NCBI GenBank assembly: GCA_022448985.1
Contig: JAKVCR010000052.1
Span: 1-64,000, forward strand
Direction: 5' to 3'
DNA from: Roseibacillus sp.
GTDB lineage: Bacteria > Verrucomicrobiota > Verrucomicrobiia > Verrucomicrobiales > Akkermansiaceae
DNA length: 64,000 bases
Numbering within the stretch: position 1 is the stretch's first letter; every line of letters starts with the position of its first letter. Of the stretch, positions 42,257-51,203 are shown one piece after another. The position numbers and the translations under genes are program-made. Below the pieces are notes generated by a model that was given only the letters and a program-made list of their open reading frames with translations, did no database searches and was not told the origin of the DNA.

Positions 42257-43525
42257 TTAACTGGGGGGGAATTGTGCCAGAGTTTCTTCTTTCATTTCGA
42301 TGGAAAATCCCGGGGTGGTGGGTGCCTGGTAACGCCCCTTCTTCAGGACACAGGGGGAGACAAAATGTTCATGCAGGTGATCGACGTATTCGGTCACCCG
42401 TCCTTCCCAGGATCCCGAGATGCTGAGAAAGTCTATGATGGAGAGGTGCTGGGCGTATTCGCACAGGCCTACTCCGCCGGCGTGGGGACACACCGGTTTC
42501 CCGAACTTGGCTGCCATGATCATGATGGCGAGGTTCTCGTTCAGGCCTCCTACGCGGGTCGCATCGATCTGGACCACATCGATCGCCTCGGCCTGGAGGA
42601 ATTGCTTGAAAAGGATCCGGTTCTGGCAGCATTCCCCGGTGGCGATCTTGATGGGAGCGATGCCATCGCGGATCTGCTTGTGTCCGAGGACGTCGTCCGG
42701 CGAGGTTGGCTCCTCAAGGAACCAGAGATCGAATTCGGCGAGGGGCTTCATCCATTCGATGGCCTCGTCCGGTTCCCAGACCTGATTGGCGTCGACCATG
42801 AGGGTGATTTGGTGGCCGACCACCTCCCGGACGGTTCGCAGGCGGCGGATGTCATCCTCGAGATCGGCGCCCACCTTGAGTTTCAGGTGCGTCCAACCGG
42901 CATCAACCGCTTCCTGGCAGAGACGCCGCAACTTGTCGTCGGAGTAACCGAGCCAGCCCGCCGAGGTGGTGTAGGTCGGGTAGCCATGCTCCAGGAGCCG
43001 GGCCAGGCGTTCCTCCCGGCCTTCGTGAGCACGTTCCAGGATATCGCAGGCTTCCTCCGGGGTGAGCGCGTTGGTGAGGTAACGAAAGTCAATGCAACGG
43101 ACAATTTCGTCGGGAGTCATCCCGGTAACGAGTTCCCAGACCGGTTTGCCCTCCGCCCGGGCCCAGAGGTCCCATACGGCATTGACCACCGCGCCGGTGG
43201 CAAGGTGAATGACGCCCTTGTCAGGCCCCACCCAGCGAAGTTGTGAGTCTCCGGTAAGATGGCGCCAGAAGGCTCCCATGTCGGAAGTAATTTCCTCCAG
43301 CGACATGCCGATAAGACAGGGTGCGAGGGATCTGATCCCAGCGATACAGAGTTCGTTGCCCCGTCCGAGGGTGAAGGTCAGCCCGTGTCCTTCGTGATCG
43401 CCGTCCGTTTCGAGCACGACGTAGGCCGCCGAGTAGTCGGGGTCCGGATTCATGGCATCCGAACCGTCCAGCTGGGCGGAGGTCTGGAAGCGCGCGTCGT
43501 GGGTTCTGAAACCGGTGATCTTCAA
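42257..43525 (-). CDS. fucD: L-fuconate dehydratase (enolase superfamily)
   Basis: A 422-residue mandelate-racemase-group enolase protein. It starts MKITGFRTHDARFQTSAQLDGSDAMNPDPD, diagnostic of FucD. Catalytic residues in order: K215 and K217 (KLKV), metal ligands D245 (VDANQ), E271 or E272 (LEEPT) and E298 (TGECC), D321, and the His base H348 (CPHAGG). It removes water from L-fuconate to give 2-keto-3-deoxy-L-fuconate. Its operon partners provide the preceding dehydrogenation and the following dehydrogenase and hydrolase, giving pyruvate and L-lactate. It begins 20 bases after the FAH gene stop. Confidence 0.94.
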   Translation of the reverse strand: MKITGFRTHDARFQTSAQLDGSDAMNPDPDYSAAYVVLETDGDHEGHGLTFTLGRGNELCIAGIRSLAPCLIGMSLEEITSDMGAFWRHLTGDSQLRWVGPDKGVIHLATGAVVNAVWDLWARAEGKPVWELVTGMTPDEIVRCIDFRYLTNALTPEEACDILERAHEGREERLARLLEHGYPTYTTSAGWLGYSDDKLRRLCQEAVDAGWTHLKLKVGADLEDDIRRLRTVREVVGHQITLMVDANQVWEPDEAIEWMKPLAEFDLWFLEEPTSPDDVLGHKQIRDGIAPIKIATGECCQNRILFKQFLQAEAIDVVQIDATRVGGLNENLAIMIMAAKFGKPVCPHAGGVGLCEYAQHLSIIDFLSISGSWEGRVTEYVDHLHEHFVSPCVLKKGRYQAPTTPGFSIEMKEETLAQFPPS

Positions 43526-43545
43526 GGCAGCGAAAGGACGAAGAG

Positions 43546-44403
43546 TCAGGATTCCTTGACCGCGACCTGCCGTTGAATACCGAGGCCGTCCACCCCGAGT
43601 TCGAAGACGTCGCCCTCCTGCACGAATTGTGGCGGGTCAAATCCGATGCCGACCCCGGCAGGGGTTCCGGTGGAGATGACATCGCCGGGCAGAAGCGACA
43701 TGAATTTGCTTACGTAGGCAACAAGGTGCGGGATGGAAAAGATAAGATCGCTGGTGTTACTGTCCTGCAGGGTCTCTCCATTGCGCTTGAGCCAGAGGCG
43801 CAGGTTGCCGGGATCCGGAACTTCGTCGGTGGTGGCAAGATACGGCCCAAAGGGGGCGAAGGTGTCACCGGACTTGCCCTTTACCCACTGGCCGGTTCCT
43901 TCCAGCTGCCACTCGCGCTCGGAGTAGTCGTTGTGCACCGCAAAGCCCGCGATGTGGGCGAGGGCGTCCTCCTCAGCGACATACTTGGAGTGTTTGCCGA
44001 TAACGAAGGCAAGTTCCACTTCCCAGTCTGTTTTTACGGAGTCACGGGGAATAACGAGGTCGTCGTTGGGGCCACTCCAGGCCGAGGTGGCCTTGGAAAA
44101 GAGAACCGGTTCGGCAGGTGGTTCCAGGCCGCCTTCGGCAGCATGGGCGGCGTAATTCAAGCCGATGCAGATGAGTTTGGACGGTCGTGCCACCGCCGGA
44201 GCGAGAGTGATCGCGGAAGCCTGCAGGGTGGGGGCGGTTTCGCGGTTCTGGGCCAGCCAGCTTTCCAGGCGTGGGAGGCCATCATTGCCGAAGAAATCCT
44301 CATTCCAGTCTTCGCCAAAGGCGGAGGCGTCGAGAATAGTGTCATCATCGAGGAAGAGTCCCGGGGTGGGCGATCCATCTTGGAGGAAGCGAGTGAGTTT
44401 CAT
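43546..44403 (-). CDS. FAH-family hydrolase, probable 2,4-diketo-3-deoxy-L-fuconate hydrolase
   Basis: A 285-residue fumarylacetoacetase-fold protein. The signature ICIGLNYAAHAAE and metal ligands in KTDWEVELAFVIGK (Glu of the E-x-E pattern) are near residues 78-135, and GDVISTGTPAGVGIG near 245. In fucose operons this enzyme cleaves 2,4-diketo-3-deoxy-L-fuconate into pyruvate and L-lactate. Cofactor Mg2+/Mn2+ is typical. The operon position between the SDR gene and fucD supports this, though many FAH proteins have other substrates. Confidence 0.85.
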   Translation of the reverse strand: MKLTRFLQDGSPTPGLFLDDDTILDASAFGEDWNEDFFGNDGLPRLESWLAQNRETAPTLQASAITLAPAVARPSKLICIGLNYAAHAAEGGLEPPAEPVLFSKATSAWSGPNDDLVIPRDSVKTDWEVELAFVIGKHSKYVAEEDALAHIAGFAVHNDYSEREWQLEGTGQWVKGKSGDTFAPFGPYLATTDEVPDPGNLRLWLKRNGETLQDSNTSDLIFSIPHLVAYVSKFMSLLPGDVISTGTPAGVGIGFDPPQFVQEGDVFELGVDGLGIQRQVAVKES

Positions 44404-44453
44404 GGAAGGAGAGGGGTAAGTGAAAGTAACAGGTTACGGTAAAAGGCGAAGAG

Positions 44454-45203
44454 CTAGCGGAGATTGGTCACGCCGCCGTCGATCTCGAAGGCGCTTCCGG
44501 TGATGAAACTGGCCTGCTCGGAAGTGAGGTAAGCCACGAGGCCAGCGACTTCCTCGGGTGTTCCCATACGACCGATCGGTTGCCATTCACTGAGTTTCTT
44601 GAACATTTCCGGGCGTTCCTGTTCTGAATAATTTTTTTCAAGGTAGCCATCAACGAAGGGCGTATGAACCCGGCCGGGACAGATGCAGTTGCAGCGGATT
44701 CCGCTGTCAATGTAGTCGCGGGCAATGGACATGGTCATGCTCAGGACTGCACCCTTTGACATGGAGTAGGCGAAACGTTCCGAGATTCCGAGGTAGGATG
44801 CCACCGAGGCGAGGTTCACCACACATCCTCTTCCGGCCTGGACCATCTTTGGAACAGCAAAGTGGAGGCAGTGATACATGCCCTTAACATTGACCTCGTA
44901 GATACGGTCCATTTCCTCCGGGGTGCATGTCTCCACATTGCCCACCGAAGCGATTCCGGCGTTGTTGACCAGGATGTCGAGAGACTCGAGCTGGTCGAAC
45001 GCAGACCGGACAGAGTCGGTTTGTGAGATGTCACAGGGGACCAGGCGGGCCGAACCTCCGGACTTCTGGATGAAAGCGGCACTCTCCTCTCCGGCCGCTT
45101 CGTCGACCTCAAGGATGACGATCTCGTGATTTTGCCTCGCGAGCTCGACCGCAATGGCGCGGCCGATGCCCGACCCGGCTCCGGTGACAACTGCTCTGCT
45201 CAC
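44454..45203 (-). CDS. SDR oxidoreductase, probable 2-keto-3-deoxy-L-fuconate dehydrogenase
   Basis: A 249-residue SDR starting at GTG at 45203 (MSRAVVTGAGSGIGRAIAVE); longer in-frame starts add basic residues with no family match. It has GAGSGIG, NNAGIAS, VNLASVASYLG and Y-x-x-x-K (YSMSKGA), ending in EIDGGVTN. In the oxidative fucose pathway this enzyme oxidises 2-keto-3-deoxy-L-fuconate to the 2,4-diketo acid with NAD+. It is the first gene of the operon, 50 bases before the FAH gene. The exact substrate is inferred from the neighbours. Confidence 0.8.
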   Translation of the reverse strand: MSRAVVTGAGSGIGRAIAVELARQNHEIVILEVDEAAGEESAAFIQKSGGSARLVPCDISQTDSVRSAFDQLESLDILVNNAGIASVGNVETCTPEEMDRIYEVNVKGMYHCLHFAVPKMVQAGRGCVVNLASVASYLGISERFAYSMSKGAVLSMTMSIARDYIDSGIRCNCICPGRVHTPFVDGYLEKNYSEQERPEMFKKLSEWQPIGRMGTPEEVAGLVAYLTSEQASFITGSAFEIDGGVTNLR

Positions 45204-45346
45204 GGAGCGAGACAATATCGAAATGACCTGCAGGCCAAGGGGTTTTCGCCTCCGGATGGGAGGATGGCCCATCCGCATGGAAATTCTGTCAGGATCAAGG
45301 CTTCGATGATCCGGATGGACAGTGGATTAGGGCTCCGGGACCCGTC

Positions 45347-46435
45347 TCAGGTGTCTGCCGGTTGCTTGTAGAGGCTGAATACGCGCAGGGTAGAGCCATT
45401 TGAAAGGTATTTCTCGCGATCCCTCTTGCGAGCGCCATTACCGCTGCTGCCTCCCGAAACGTAGCAGGCGGCGAGGAGTTGGCGACCATCGGGATGCAGG
45501 CTGAGTTCGTAGGCGGAGGGATTGACAAGGGAATGAAGCGGATCCGATTGTTCGATTTTCCAGAATACCAGTTCGGAATTAGCGTGCAGTATCTCGGTGT
45601 GGCCGGCGAGGATTCCGTTTGCGAGAAAGCAGAGAGAATTGAACGGGCCGTCACTCTTGCCCTTGATCCCGAGTTCGCTGCGCACTTTCCCATTATTCCA
45701 GTCAAAGACCAGGGCCGTGGGTTTGCCGGGGCAAAAGGCATTACTCTTGGCTTCCTTCATCCCGCCCGCCGCGAGGAGAGTGCCCTCTGTGTTGAAGGCA
45801 AGGCTGCGCACCCCGCCTACGTCGGCGAGGAACCGCTCTTCACGGGTATGAAGGAGGGAGGCATCCAGTGCGCGCACGAACTTCAGGCCGTCAGCCAGGT
45901 TCCATTGACGGATCGTGCCGAGGAGGTCGCCGCTGACGAGATGCTTCCCATCCGGTGAAATAGCGAGGGAAAAGATGCAATCGCGGTGCCCTTCCAGGCT
46001 GGTGACCGCCTTGCCGCTGTCAGTGTGCCAGAGTTTGATGACGGTGTCGTCGCCGGCGCTGATAAGATATTTGCCATCCGGAGTGACCGCGAGAGCACGG
46101 ACGTTGTCGCGGTCGGCGTTTGGAATGGTCCAGATTGGCTTGGTGGATTTTTCCTCGAGGTAGGCCCAACAATAAATCACGCCCTGGTAGTCGGCAGTGA
46201 AGAGATGGGGTGTCGATGGGTGAAACGCAAGTGAGGAGAGCCAGGTCTTATGGGCGTTCAGGGAGCGGTGCAACGGTTCTTCTTCCCGGAGATTCCAGAG
46301 ATGAACCAGCCGGTCCTGTCCTCCCGCCGCAATGGTGTGGCCATCGGGGCTGAAGCGTGCGCGGAAAAGCTGGCGCGGGAACTTGATTTCGCGCGAGATC
46401 CAGGCAGCGGTGGCATCGAGTTCGGGAGCGTTCAT
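45347..46435 (-). CDS. WD40 repeat protein
   Basis: A 362-residue beta-propeller starting at the ATG at 46435 (MNAPELDATAAW). WD-like units are visible: RARFSPDGHTIAAGGQDRLVHLWNL, ALAVTPDGKYLISAGDDTVIKLWHT, SLAISPDGKHLVSGDLLGTIRQWNL, SLAFNTEGTLLAAGGMK and ELSLHPDGRQLLAACY, giving six or seven blades. No signal peptide is evident. Its start overlaps the DUF1501 stop as ATGA, so it is translated together with the DUF1501/DUF1549 pair and may act as their scaffold or regulator. The cellular side is unclear because its partners are exported. Confidence 0.82.
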   Translation of the reverse strand: MNAPELDATAAWISREIKFPRQLFRARFSPDGHTIAAGGQDRLVHLWNLREEEPLHRSLNAHKTWLSSLAFHPSTPHLFTADYQGVIYCWAYLEEKSTKPIWTIPNADRDNVRALAVTPDGKYLISAGDDTVIKLWHTDSGKAVTSLEGHRDCIFSLAISPDGKHLVSGDLLGTIRQWNLADGLKFVRALDASLLHTREERFLADVGGVRSLAFNTEGTLLAAGGMKEAKSNAFCPGKPTALVFDWNNGKVRSELGIKGKSDGPFNSLCFLANGILAGHTEILHANSELVFWKIEQSDPLHSLVNPSAYELSLHPDGRQLLAACYVSGGSSGNGARKRDREKYLSNGSTLRVFSLYKQPADT

Positions 46436-47715
46436 GCCATGACCTCCCGGATGGGGCCGCAATCGTCGTGTGCGATGGCCAGTTTCTGCCCCTTATGGCG
46501 GTATTTTTTCCGCCGGGGATCGATCCCGAGTACGCTGAAGATGGTATGGAAGAGATCGCCGATGTCGTAACCGGTTCCATCTACGAACACGCCGTCCTTG
46601 TCACTGTTTCCCACTATGGCTCCCCGCTTGATGCCGCAGCCCGCCAGCGCGAGGCTCCAGCAATCCGGCCAGTGGTCGCGGCCGAGACGGGAATTGATGA
46701 CCGGGGTGCGGCCGAACTCGCTCATGAGAACGACAAGAACATTGTCGAGCATACCGCGCTCATCAAGATCGTCGATGAGGGCAGCGAAAGGCTGGTCGAT
46801 CTGAGGGATGAGCCGTTGTGACATGTTGAAGTTGTCACCGTGAGTATCCCAGTGATAGCTGTTGACCTTTACGAATCGTACGCCGGACTCCAGCAGGTCA
46901 CGGGCCCGGAGGATATGGCGGCCCAGCGGGTGGCTGCCGTAGCGTTCACGGTCTGCGGGATCGATCAGGGTGTCATCGAAGATGTCCTTGCGGGCCATGA
47001 GCTGCCGGGCCATGCGATAACTGGTCTCGTAGGCATCAATTTCAGAGGATCCCCGGTAGGACTTGAACCGCTGGTTGGCCTGCTTGCGCAGGATCTGCCG
47101 GGCCTCGTCCCGTTGTGCGGAAATGGATTCGGGCCGGTGGATGTGGACTGGGGCCTTTCCGTCCCCGAGAGCGAGCGCACCATACTCTGCTCCGAGAAAG
47201 CCAGCCTCGCGTGCGATGAAGCCGCCATTGCCGGGTTTGATCCAGATGTAGGGCGGGAGCTCGGGGTCGGCGGGTCCGAGAAGCTTGGAGACCGCAGAGC
47301 CGAGGTAGGGGTAGTCTACTCCGCGGTCAACAGGGTCTCCGCGCTGGATCCGGGGCACGCCGCTTGAGTGATTCGGGTCCTTTGTGCACATGCTGCGAAT
47401 AACCGAGATCTTGTGCGCGATTTTGGCTGTGTGGGGAAGTAGCTCGCTGAAGTGGATGCCGGGGATACTGGTGCGGATGTTTCGGAACGGTCCGGCGAAC
47501 TGGCTGCCGGGCAGCGGGTGCCAGCTCTCAAACTGGCTGATGCCGCCGTCGAGCCAGATGAGGCAGACCTGCTTGTTCTTGTTGGCGATTTCCCTGGCAA
47601 TGGCGGGTTGAACCAAGCTGCCAAATCCAGTGCTGCCGCCAAGGAGGCCGAGCACACGCCGTCTGGACAGGGTGTGGCAGGGGGATTGGCAGGGCATGGA
47701 TCCGGGAGGGGGCAT
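46432..47715 (-). CDS. DUF1501 exported protein
   Basis: A 427-residue DUF1501 with a Tat-like signal (SRRRVLGLLGGSTGFGSLV). Conserved parts are VCLIWLDGGISQFESWHP, GTYPYLGSAVSKL-type sequence, LVVLMSEFGRTPVINSRLGRDHWPDCWSLALAGCGIKRG and GDLFHTIFSVLG. It belongs to the fold group of DUF1552 and sulfatases. The upstream partner is the DUF1549 gene at 47728-49365 (12-base gap) and the downstream partner is the WD40 gene (four-base overlap). Tat export implies a folded, possibly metal-bound product. Confidence 0.9.
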   Translation of the reverse strand: MPPPGSMPCQSPCHTLSRRRVLGLLGGSTGFGSLVQPAIAREIANKNKQVCLIWLDGGISQFESWHPLPGSQFAGPFRNIRTSIPGIHFSELLPHTAKIAHKISVIRSMCTKDPNHSSGVPRIQRGDPVDRGVDYPYLGSAVSKLLGPADPELPPYIWIKPGNGGFIAREAGFLGAEYGALALGDGKAPVHIHRPESISAQRDEARQILRKQANQRFKSYRGSSEIDAYETSYRMARQLMARKDIFDDTLIDPADRERYGSHPLGRHILRARDLLESGVRFVKVNSYHWDTHGDNFNMSQRLIPQIDQPFAALIDDLDERGMLDNVLVVLMSEFGRTPVINSRLGRDHWPDCWSLALAGCGIKRGAIVGNSDKDGVFVDGTGYDIGDLFHTIFSVLGIDPRRKKYRHKGQKLAIAHDDCGPIREVMA

Positions 47716-47727
47716 TCTTCTACGGTT

Positions 47728-49365
47728 CTAGTGATTCAGGCGGAATTCGGTTGAAGTAAGGAGAGCCCAGATAAGATCAACGACAGCGGCCGTCCTCCGC
47801 TCGTGATGGGTTTCAAGGTAGGCCGACAGCTCCTCTCGTTCATCCTCTTCCGGCAGGCGGCAGAGAACAGCGCAATAGAGTTCTTTTGCAATGGCATCAG
47901 GGGATTCCATCCTGGCAAGCCGGGAGGCAAGATTTTGTTCCCGTGGCTGCAGCCAGTGGAGGATGAGACGGTCATTCATCAGAAAGAGCGCCTTGTTCAA
48001 ACCCGGCGCAAAGTCGTCCTCGGCTACCCCCGGGGGTTGGCCGAAGGTCTCTGCGAAAATGGTCCGGATGTCGGAGTAGGCGGTGGGCAGCTTGGAGTTG
48101 GTGCCGGTGAAGTAGCCGCGGCGGTCAAACGTTTCCTTGCTGGTGGACTTCCGGGTGCGGACATCCTCGTTGCCAGTGGCCCGCAGGATGGCGTGAAGGA
48201 GTTGCTCGGGAGTCAGCCCCTTGAGACAGGCGACGCGGTAGTCAGCTGGCTCGGTCTCCTTCTCCCCCGGGGGAAGCCGGCTGCTGCGCTGGTAGCTTGC
48301 GCTGAGGGCGATCTGGCGGAGGAGCCACTTCAGGTCGAACTGCTGGGCAACGAACTGGCGTTCCAACAGATCAAGAAGGTCGGGATGGGAGGGTGGGTTT
48401 TCACTATGGGCCTGGTCGAGGGGCATCCAGAATCCCCTCCCCATCATGAGCTTCCAGAAGCGGTTCACGCTGTTGCGGACGAAGAGGCTGTTCTGGCCGG
48501 AAGCGAGATCACGAGCGAGCAGTTCGCGCGGACGAAATATGGGTACGGCAGGCAGGCCATCGGCCGCAGGTTTTTCGAAGCCCTGATTCTCTTCAAACTT
48601 TGGGATGAGGACTTCTTTCCCATCCGGTAGCCGGGGGCCGGTGTCCTCCTTGTCTTCGAAGAACACGGATTGGAACTCCACCTTTCTGGTTGCGAGATTC
48701 TCTACGAAGTATGGCCGCTTCTCTCCGGAGTGGGTAGCGAGTCTGGTCTGGTTCAGGTAGGCGTAGAGGCCCCAGTAGTGGGCCTGGGTCCAATCGTCAA
48801 CGGAGGGATGATCGTGGCAGCGGGCGCATTCAAGATCACGTCCGAGGAAAAGGCGGGCGATATCCTCAGTGAGGCGGTGGTGATTACCTTTCCCAAGGAA
48901 TCTCATTGCGGCGCGGGATTCTCCTTTCCCGGTACCAGCAATCATCTCGCCCACGAGAACGTTCCAGCGTGGCTGGCCCCGGAGATTATTTTTCAGGTAT
49001 GCCCGCCATTCGTCATCCGGGATCTGGCTGAGTTGCTGTCGCTCCAGCAGCATGACGGAGAGACGGTCGGTCCAGTGTTCAGCGAAGTTTTCGCTGGCAA
49101 GCAGTTGATCGATGACCCGGCTACGCTTGTCGGCAGATTTGTCACCCAGGAAGGCATGGGTCTGGGCGGAGGTGGGAATGTTGCCGGCCAGATCAAGGTG
49201 GATTCTCCGCAGGAACTCAGCATCATCGGCTGCTGGTGCGAGAGGGCCACCCGCCCCGGCAGCGATGAGGCGATCAATGGCAGCAGGCACGGATTCCCCG
49301 CGCAGTGCTCCCAGGGGCAGGCAGGGCAGGAGCAGGGTGGCGATGACACTTACTCCACGTAGCAT
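47728..49365 (-). CDS. DUF1549 domain protein (short PSD1-type)
   Basis: A 545-residue exported protein: hydrophobic signal (SVIATLLLPCLPLGAL), DUF1549 (DDAEFLRRIHLDLAGNIPTSAQ, LARLFLGRDLECARCHDHPSVDDW with a CxxCH heme-type motif), then a DUF1553-like C-terminal half (NSVNRFWKLMMGRGFWMPL, LLRQIALSASYQRSSRLP, TPEQLLHAILRATG). There is no PSCyt1 domain and no central insert, so it is the shortest of the three PSD1-type proteins here. It is the first gene of an operon with DUF1501 and WD40. Function unknown; secreted partner of DUF1501. Confidence 0.85.
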   Translation of the reverse strand: MLRGVSVIATLLLPCLPLGALRGESVPAAIDRLIAAGAGGPLAPAADDAEFLRRIHLDLAGNIPTSAQTHAFLGDKSADKRSRVIDQLLASENFAEHWTDRLSVMLLERQQLSQIPDDEWRAYLKNNLRGQPRWNVLVGEMIAGTGKGESRAAMRFLGKGNHHRLTEDIARLFLGRDLECARCHDHPSVDDWTQAHYWGLYAYLNQTRLATHSGEKRPYFVENLATRKVEFQSVFFEDKEDTGPRLPDGKEVLIPKFEENQGFEKPAADGLPAVPIFRPRELLARDLASGQNSLFVRNSVNRFWKLMMGRGFWMPLDQAHSENPPSHPDLLDLLERQFVAQQFDLKWLLRQIALSASYQRSSRLPPGEKETEPADYRVACLKGLTPEQLLHAILRATGNEDVRTRKSTSKETFDRRGYFTGTNSKLPTAYSDIRTIFAETFGQPPGVAEDDFAPGLNKALFLMNDRLILHWLQPREQNLASRLARMESPDAIAKELYCAVLCRLPEEDEREELSAYLETHHERRTAAVVDLIWALLTSTEFRLNH

Positions 49366-49582
49366 TCAGGAAGATTAGCGGGTCAGCGGGGAGGCATCAA
49401 GCACGCGGAGATTGCAGGATCAATACCGGGCAAAATGAGCCAGGTCTCCCGCAGTCCAAATCCTGGGGCGGGAAGCCATGGCACAGATCACATGGTCCGG
49501 ATTGTCCATGCCGGCAGGATCCAGCCCCGCCGTGCTCTTTCCGGGATTGATTGCGGGAGAGAGGAATCTCCTCCCGGGCCCT

Positions 49583-51043
49583 CTAGAGCCCAAAGCCGGT
49601 ACCCGGCAGGAAGCGGTAGTAAACCTCCAGCATGAGGGTGGCGAGGGCGGTGTTGTAGACCGGATCGTTCTGATGGCCCGGACCGGGATTCGGGGGAGGG
49701 CGGAAGTGCCCATCACCTTCCTGGCCACTCAGGAGGGTGTCGCGGAACTTGTCGTTGTAGTCCCGCCAGCTCTTGCCACCGTGGTTGATGGCGGCCTGGC
49801 TCACGTAGTAGTGTTCGTAAAGGTTGCAGGGCCCTCCCTGGTAGCTGATGCGGGCGTGTTGATCGATATAGTCCATTCCCTTGCGGGCCGCACGATGTCC
49901 TGATCCCTTGTGCTGCTGGAAGCAGAGGACGCCTGCACCGGTCAGGGTGAAGTGCCCGCCACCCACCGGACTCGTCCCGCTGTAACCAAAACCGCCATTA
50001 CTGTTCTGTCGCCCTTCGCAGTAATTGAGCGCCTTGCTGATGCACTCGGGCATGTTACGGAACTGCAGGCGGGTATGGTAGCCTGCCTTGAGGGCTTGCA
50101 TTTGCCAGGCGGTGATGGACATGTCGCCTCCACGGCCGCCTTCGTTGAAGGCATAGTCCCATCCTCCCGAGGAGTTCTGGTTGTCGATGATCCACTGGAC
50201 ACCCAGCTGGACTGAATCCTTCAGGTTGGGAATGTTGAGTCCGAGGATGTTGCAGAACATGTAGGCTTCGGCAAGCGCGTAGGTGGCGATGCCGTGTTCA
50301 TAGACCCAGTGGTTGTTACCGCGGGTGGTGCACAGTCGTCCCTTGTTCTTCACGCTGTTGTCGATGAGATAGACCATGCCGTTGGTGACGGCTTCACCAA
50401 ATTCCTCGGAGAGAGGCGTCTCGCAGTGACCGAGGTAGGCCAGGAGAACGAGGCCGGTCTGGGCCACCTGGTAGTTGCCGCCCCAGGACCCGTCGGGACG
50501 CTGCACCTTCTTGAACCAGCGCAGGGCCTTGACCACCGCTTCTTCGCAGGCCTCGTTGCCGCCACTCTGCTTGAGTCGGCGCATCCGGTCGGCGGCCGAA
50601 CACCGCTTCCGCATGGCGGCCGGGATCCGACCGAAGCCTCCGCCGCCTCCATTGCCACCAGTGCCCCACCCCTGGCCGATATCGTCCCTGAAGCCGTAGG
50701 TGAGAGCCGGAACAGCTTCCACCTCCGGAACGGGGACGGCGGTATCGGTGGGCGCCACCGAGGCCATGACCTTGGCCATGGCCGAGGAGGGAGCGTTGGG
50801 CTTGGGAGTTACCTCGCGGGTAATCCGCTTTTCCTGAAGGGGGTCCTCCTCCTCTGAGCCTGCACTATAGGCCACGATGATGGGGGAGTGGATGGAGAGG
50901 GAAGGCAGCAGAATGAAAAAGAGGATGAGCACCACCAGGACCACGGAGAGGACGGCGATAATCAGGCTCGTGATGACCGACGCCCGGCGCTGGGACTCCA
51001 AGTTGGCTTGGGCCTCGGGATTGAGTCGGGCATGAATGCTCAT
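49583..51043 (-). CDS. Membrane-anchored prenyltransferase/squalene-oxidase repeat protein
   Basis: A 486-residue protein. Residues 1-22 are polar, residues about 24-46 form one transmembrane helix (VITSLIIAVLSVVLVVLILFF), then a Pro-rich linker (PKPNAPSSAM, AVPVPEVEAVPA). Residues about 160-486 carry repeated toroid motifs such as KVQRPDGSWGG, NSSGGWDYAFNEGG, SITAWQMQALK and GRQNSNGGFGYSG. These belong to the alpha/alpha-barrel prenyltransferase and squalene-cyclase superfamily. The N-terminal layout is like TonB (short cytoplasmic part, single helix, proline linker). No catalytic Asp-rich motif of a squalene cyclase (DxDDTA) is seen, so it is probably a binding or structural protein in the periplasm. 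Confidence 0.8.
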   Translation of the reverse strand: MSIHARLNPEAQANLESQRRASVITSLIIAVLSVVLVVLILFFILLPSLSIHSPIIVAYSAGSEEEDPLQEKRITREVTPKPNAPSSAMAKVMASVAPTDTAVPVPEVEAVPALTYGFRDDIGQGWGTGGNGGGGGFGRIPAAMRKRCSAADRMRRLKQSGGNEACEEAVVKALRWFKKVQRPDGSWGGNYQVAQTGLVLLAYLGHCETPLSEEFGEAVTNGMVYLIDNSVKNKGRLCTTRGNNHWVYEHGIATYALAEAYMFCNILGLNIPNLKDSVQLGVQWIIDNQNSSGGWDYAFNEGGRGGDMSITAWQMQALKAGYHTRLQFRNMPECISKALNYCEGRQNSNGGFGYSGTSPVGGGHFTLTGAGVLCFQQHKGSGHRAARKGMDYIDQHARISYQGGPCNLYEHYYVSQAAINHGGKSWRDYNDKFRDTLLSGQEGDGHFRPPPNPGPGHQNDPVYNTALATLMLEVYYRFLPGTGFGL

Positions 51044-51203
51044 GATGAAACAGGATACGTGCTAACGTGCCGGGACTGATAAAAAGCCCTATTTCAAGGA
51101 CGATTTCAAGATAGGAACGTGCTGCCTGCCTCCGATATTAGCACAGAAAGGGGATTGGAGTAGCCAGATTATCAGGATCACTTATCTAATTGCGGGTCCG
51201 GGG

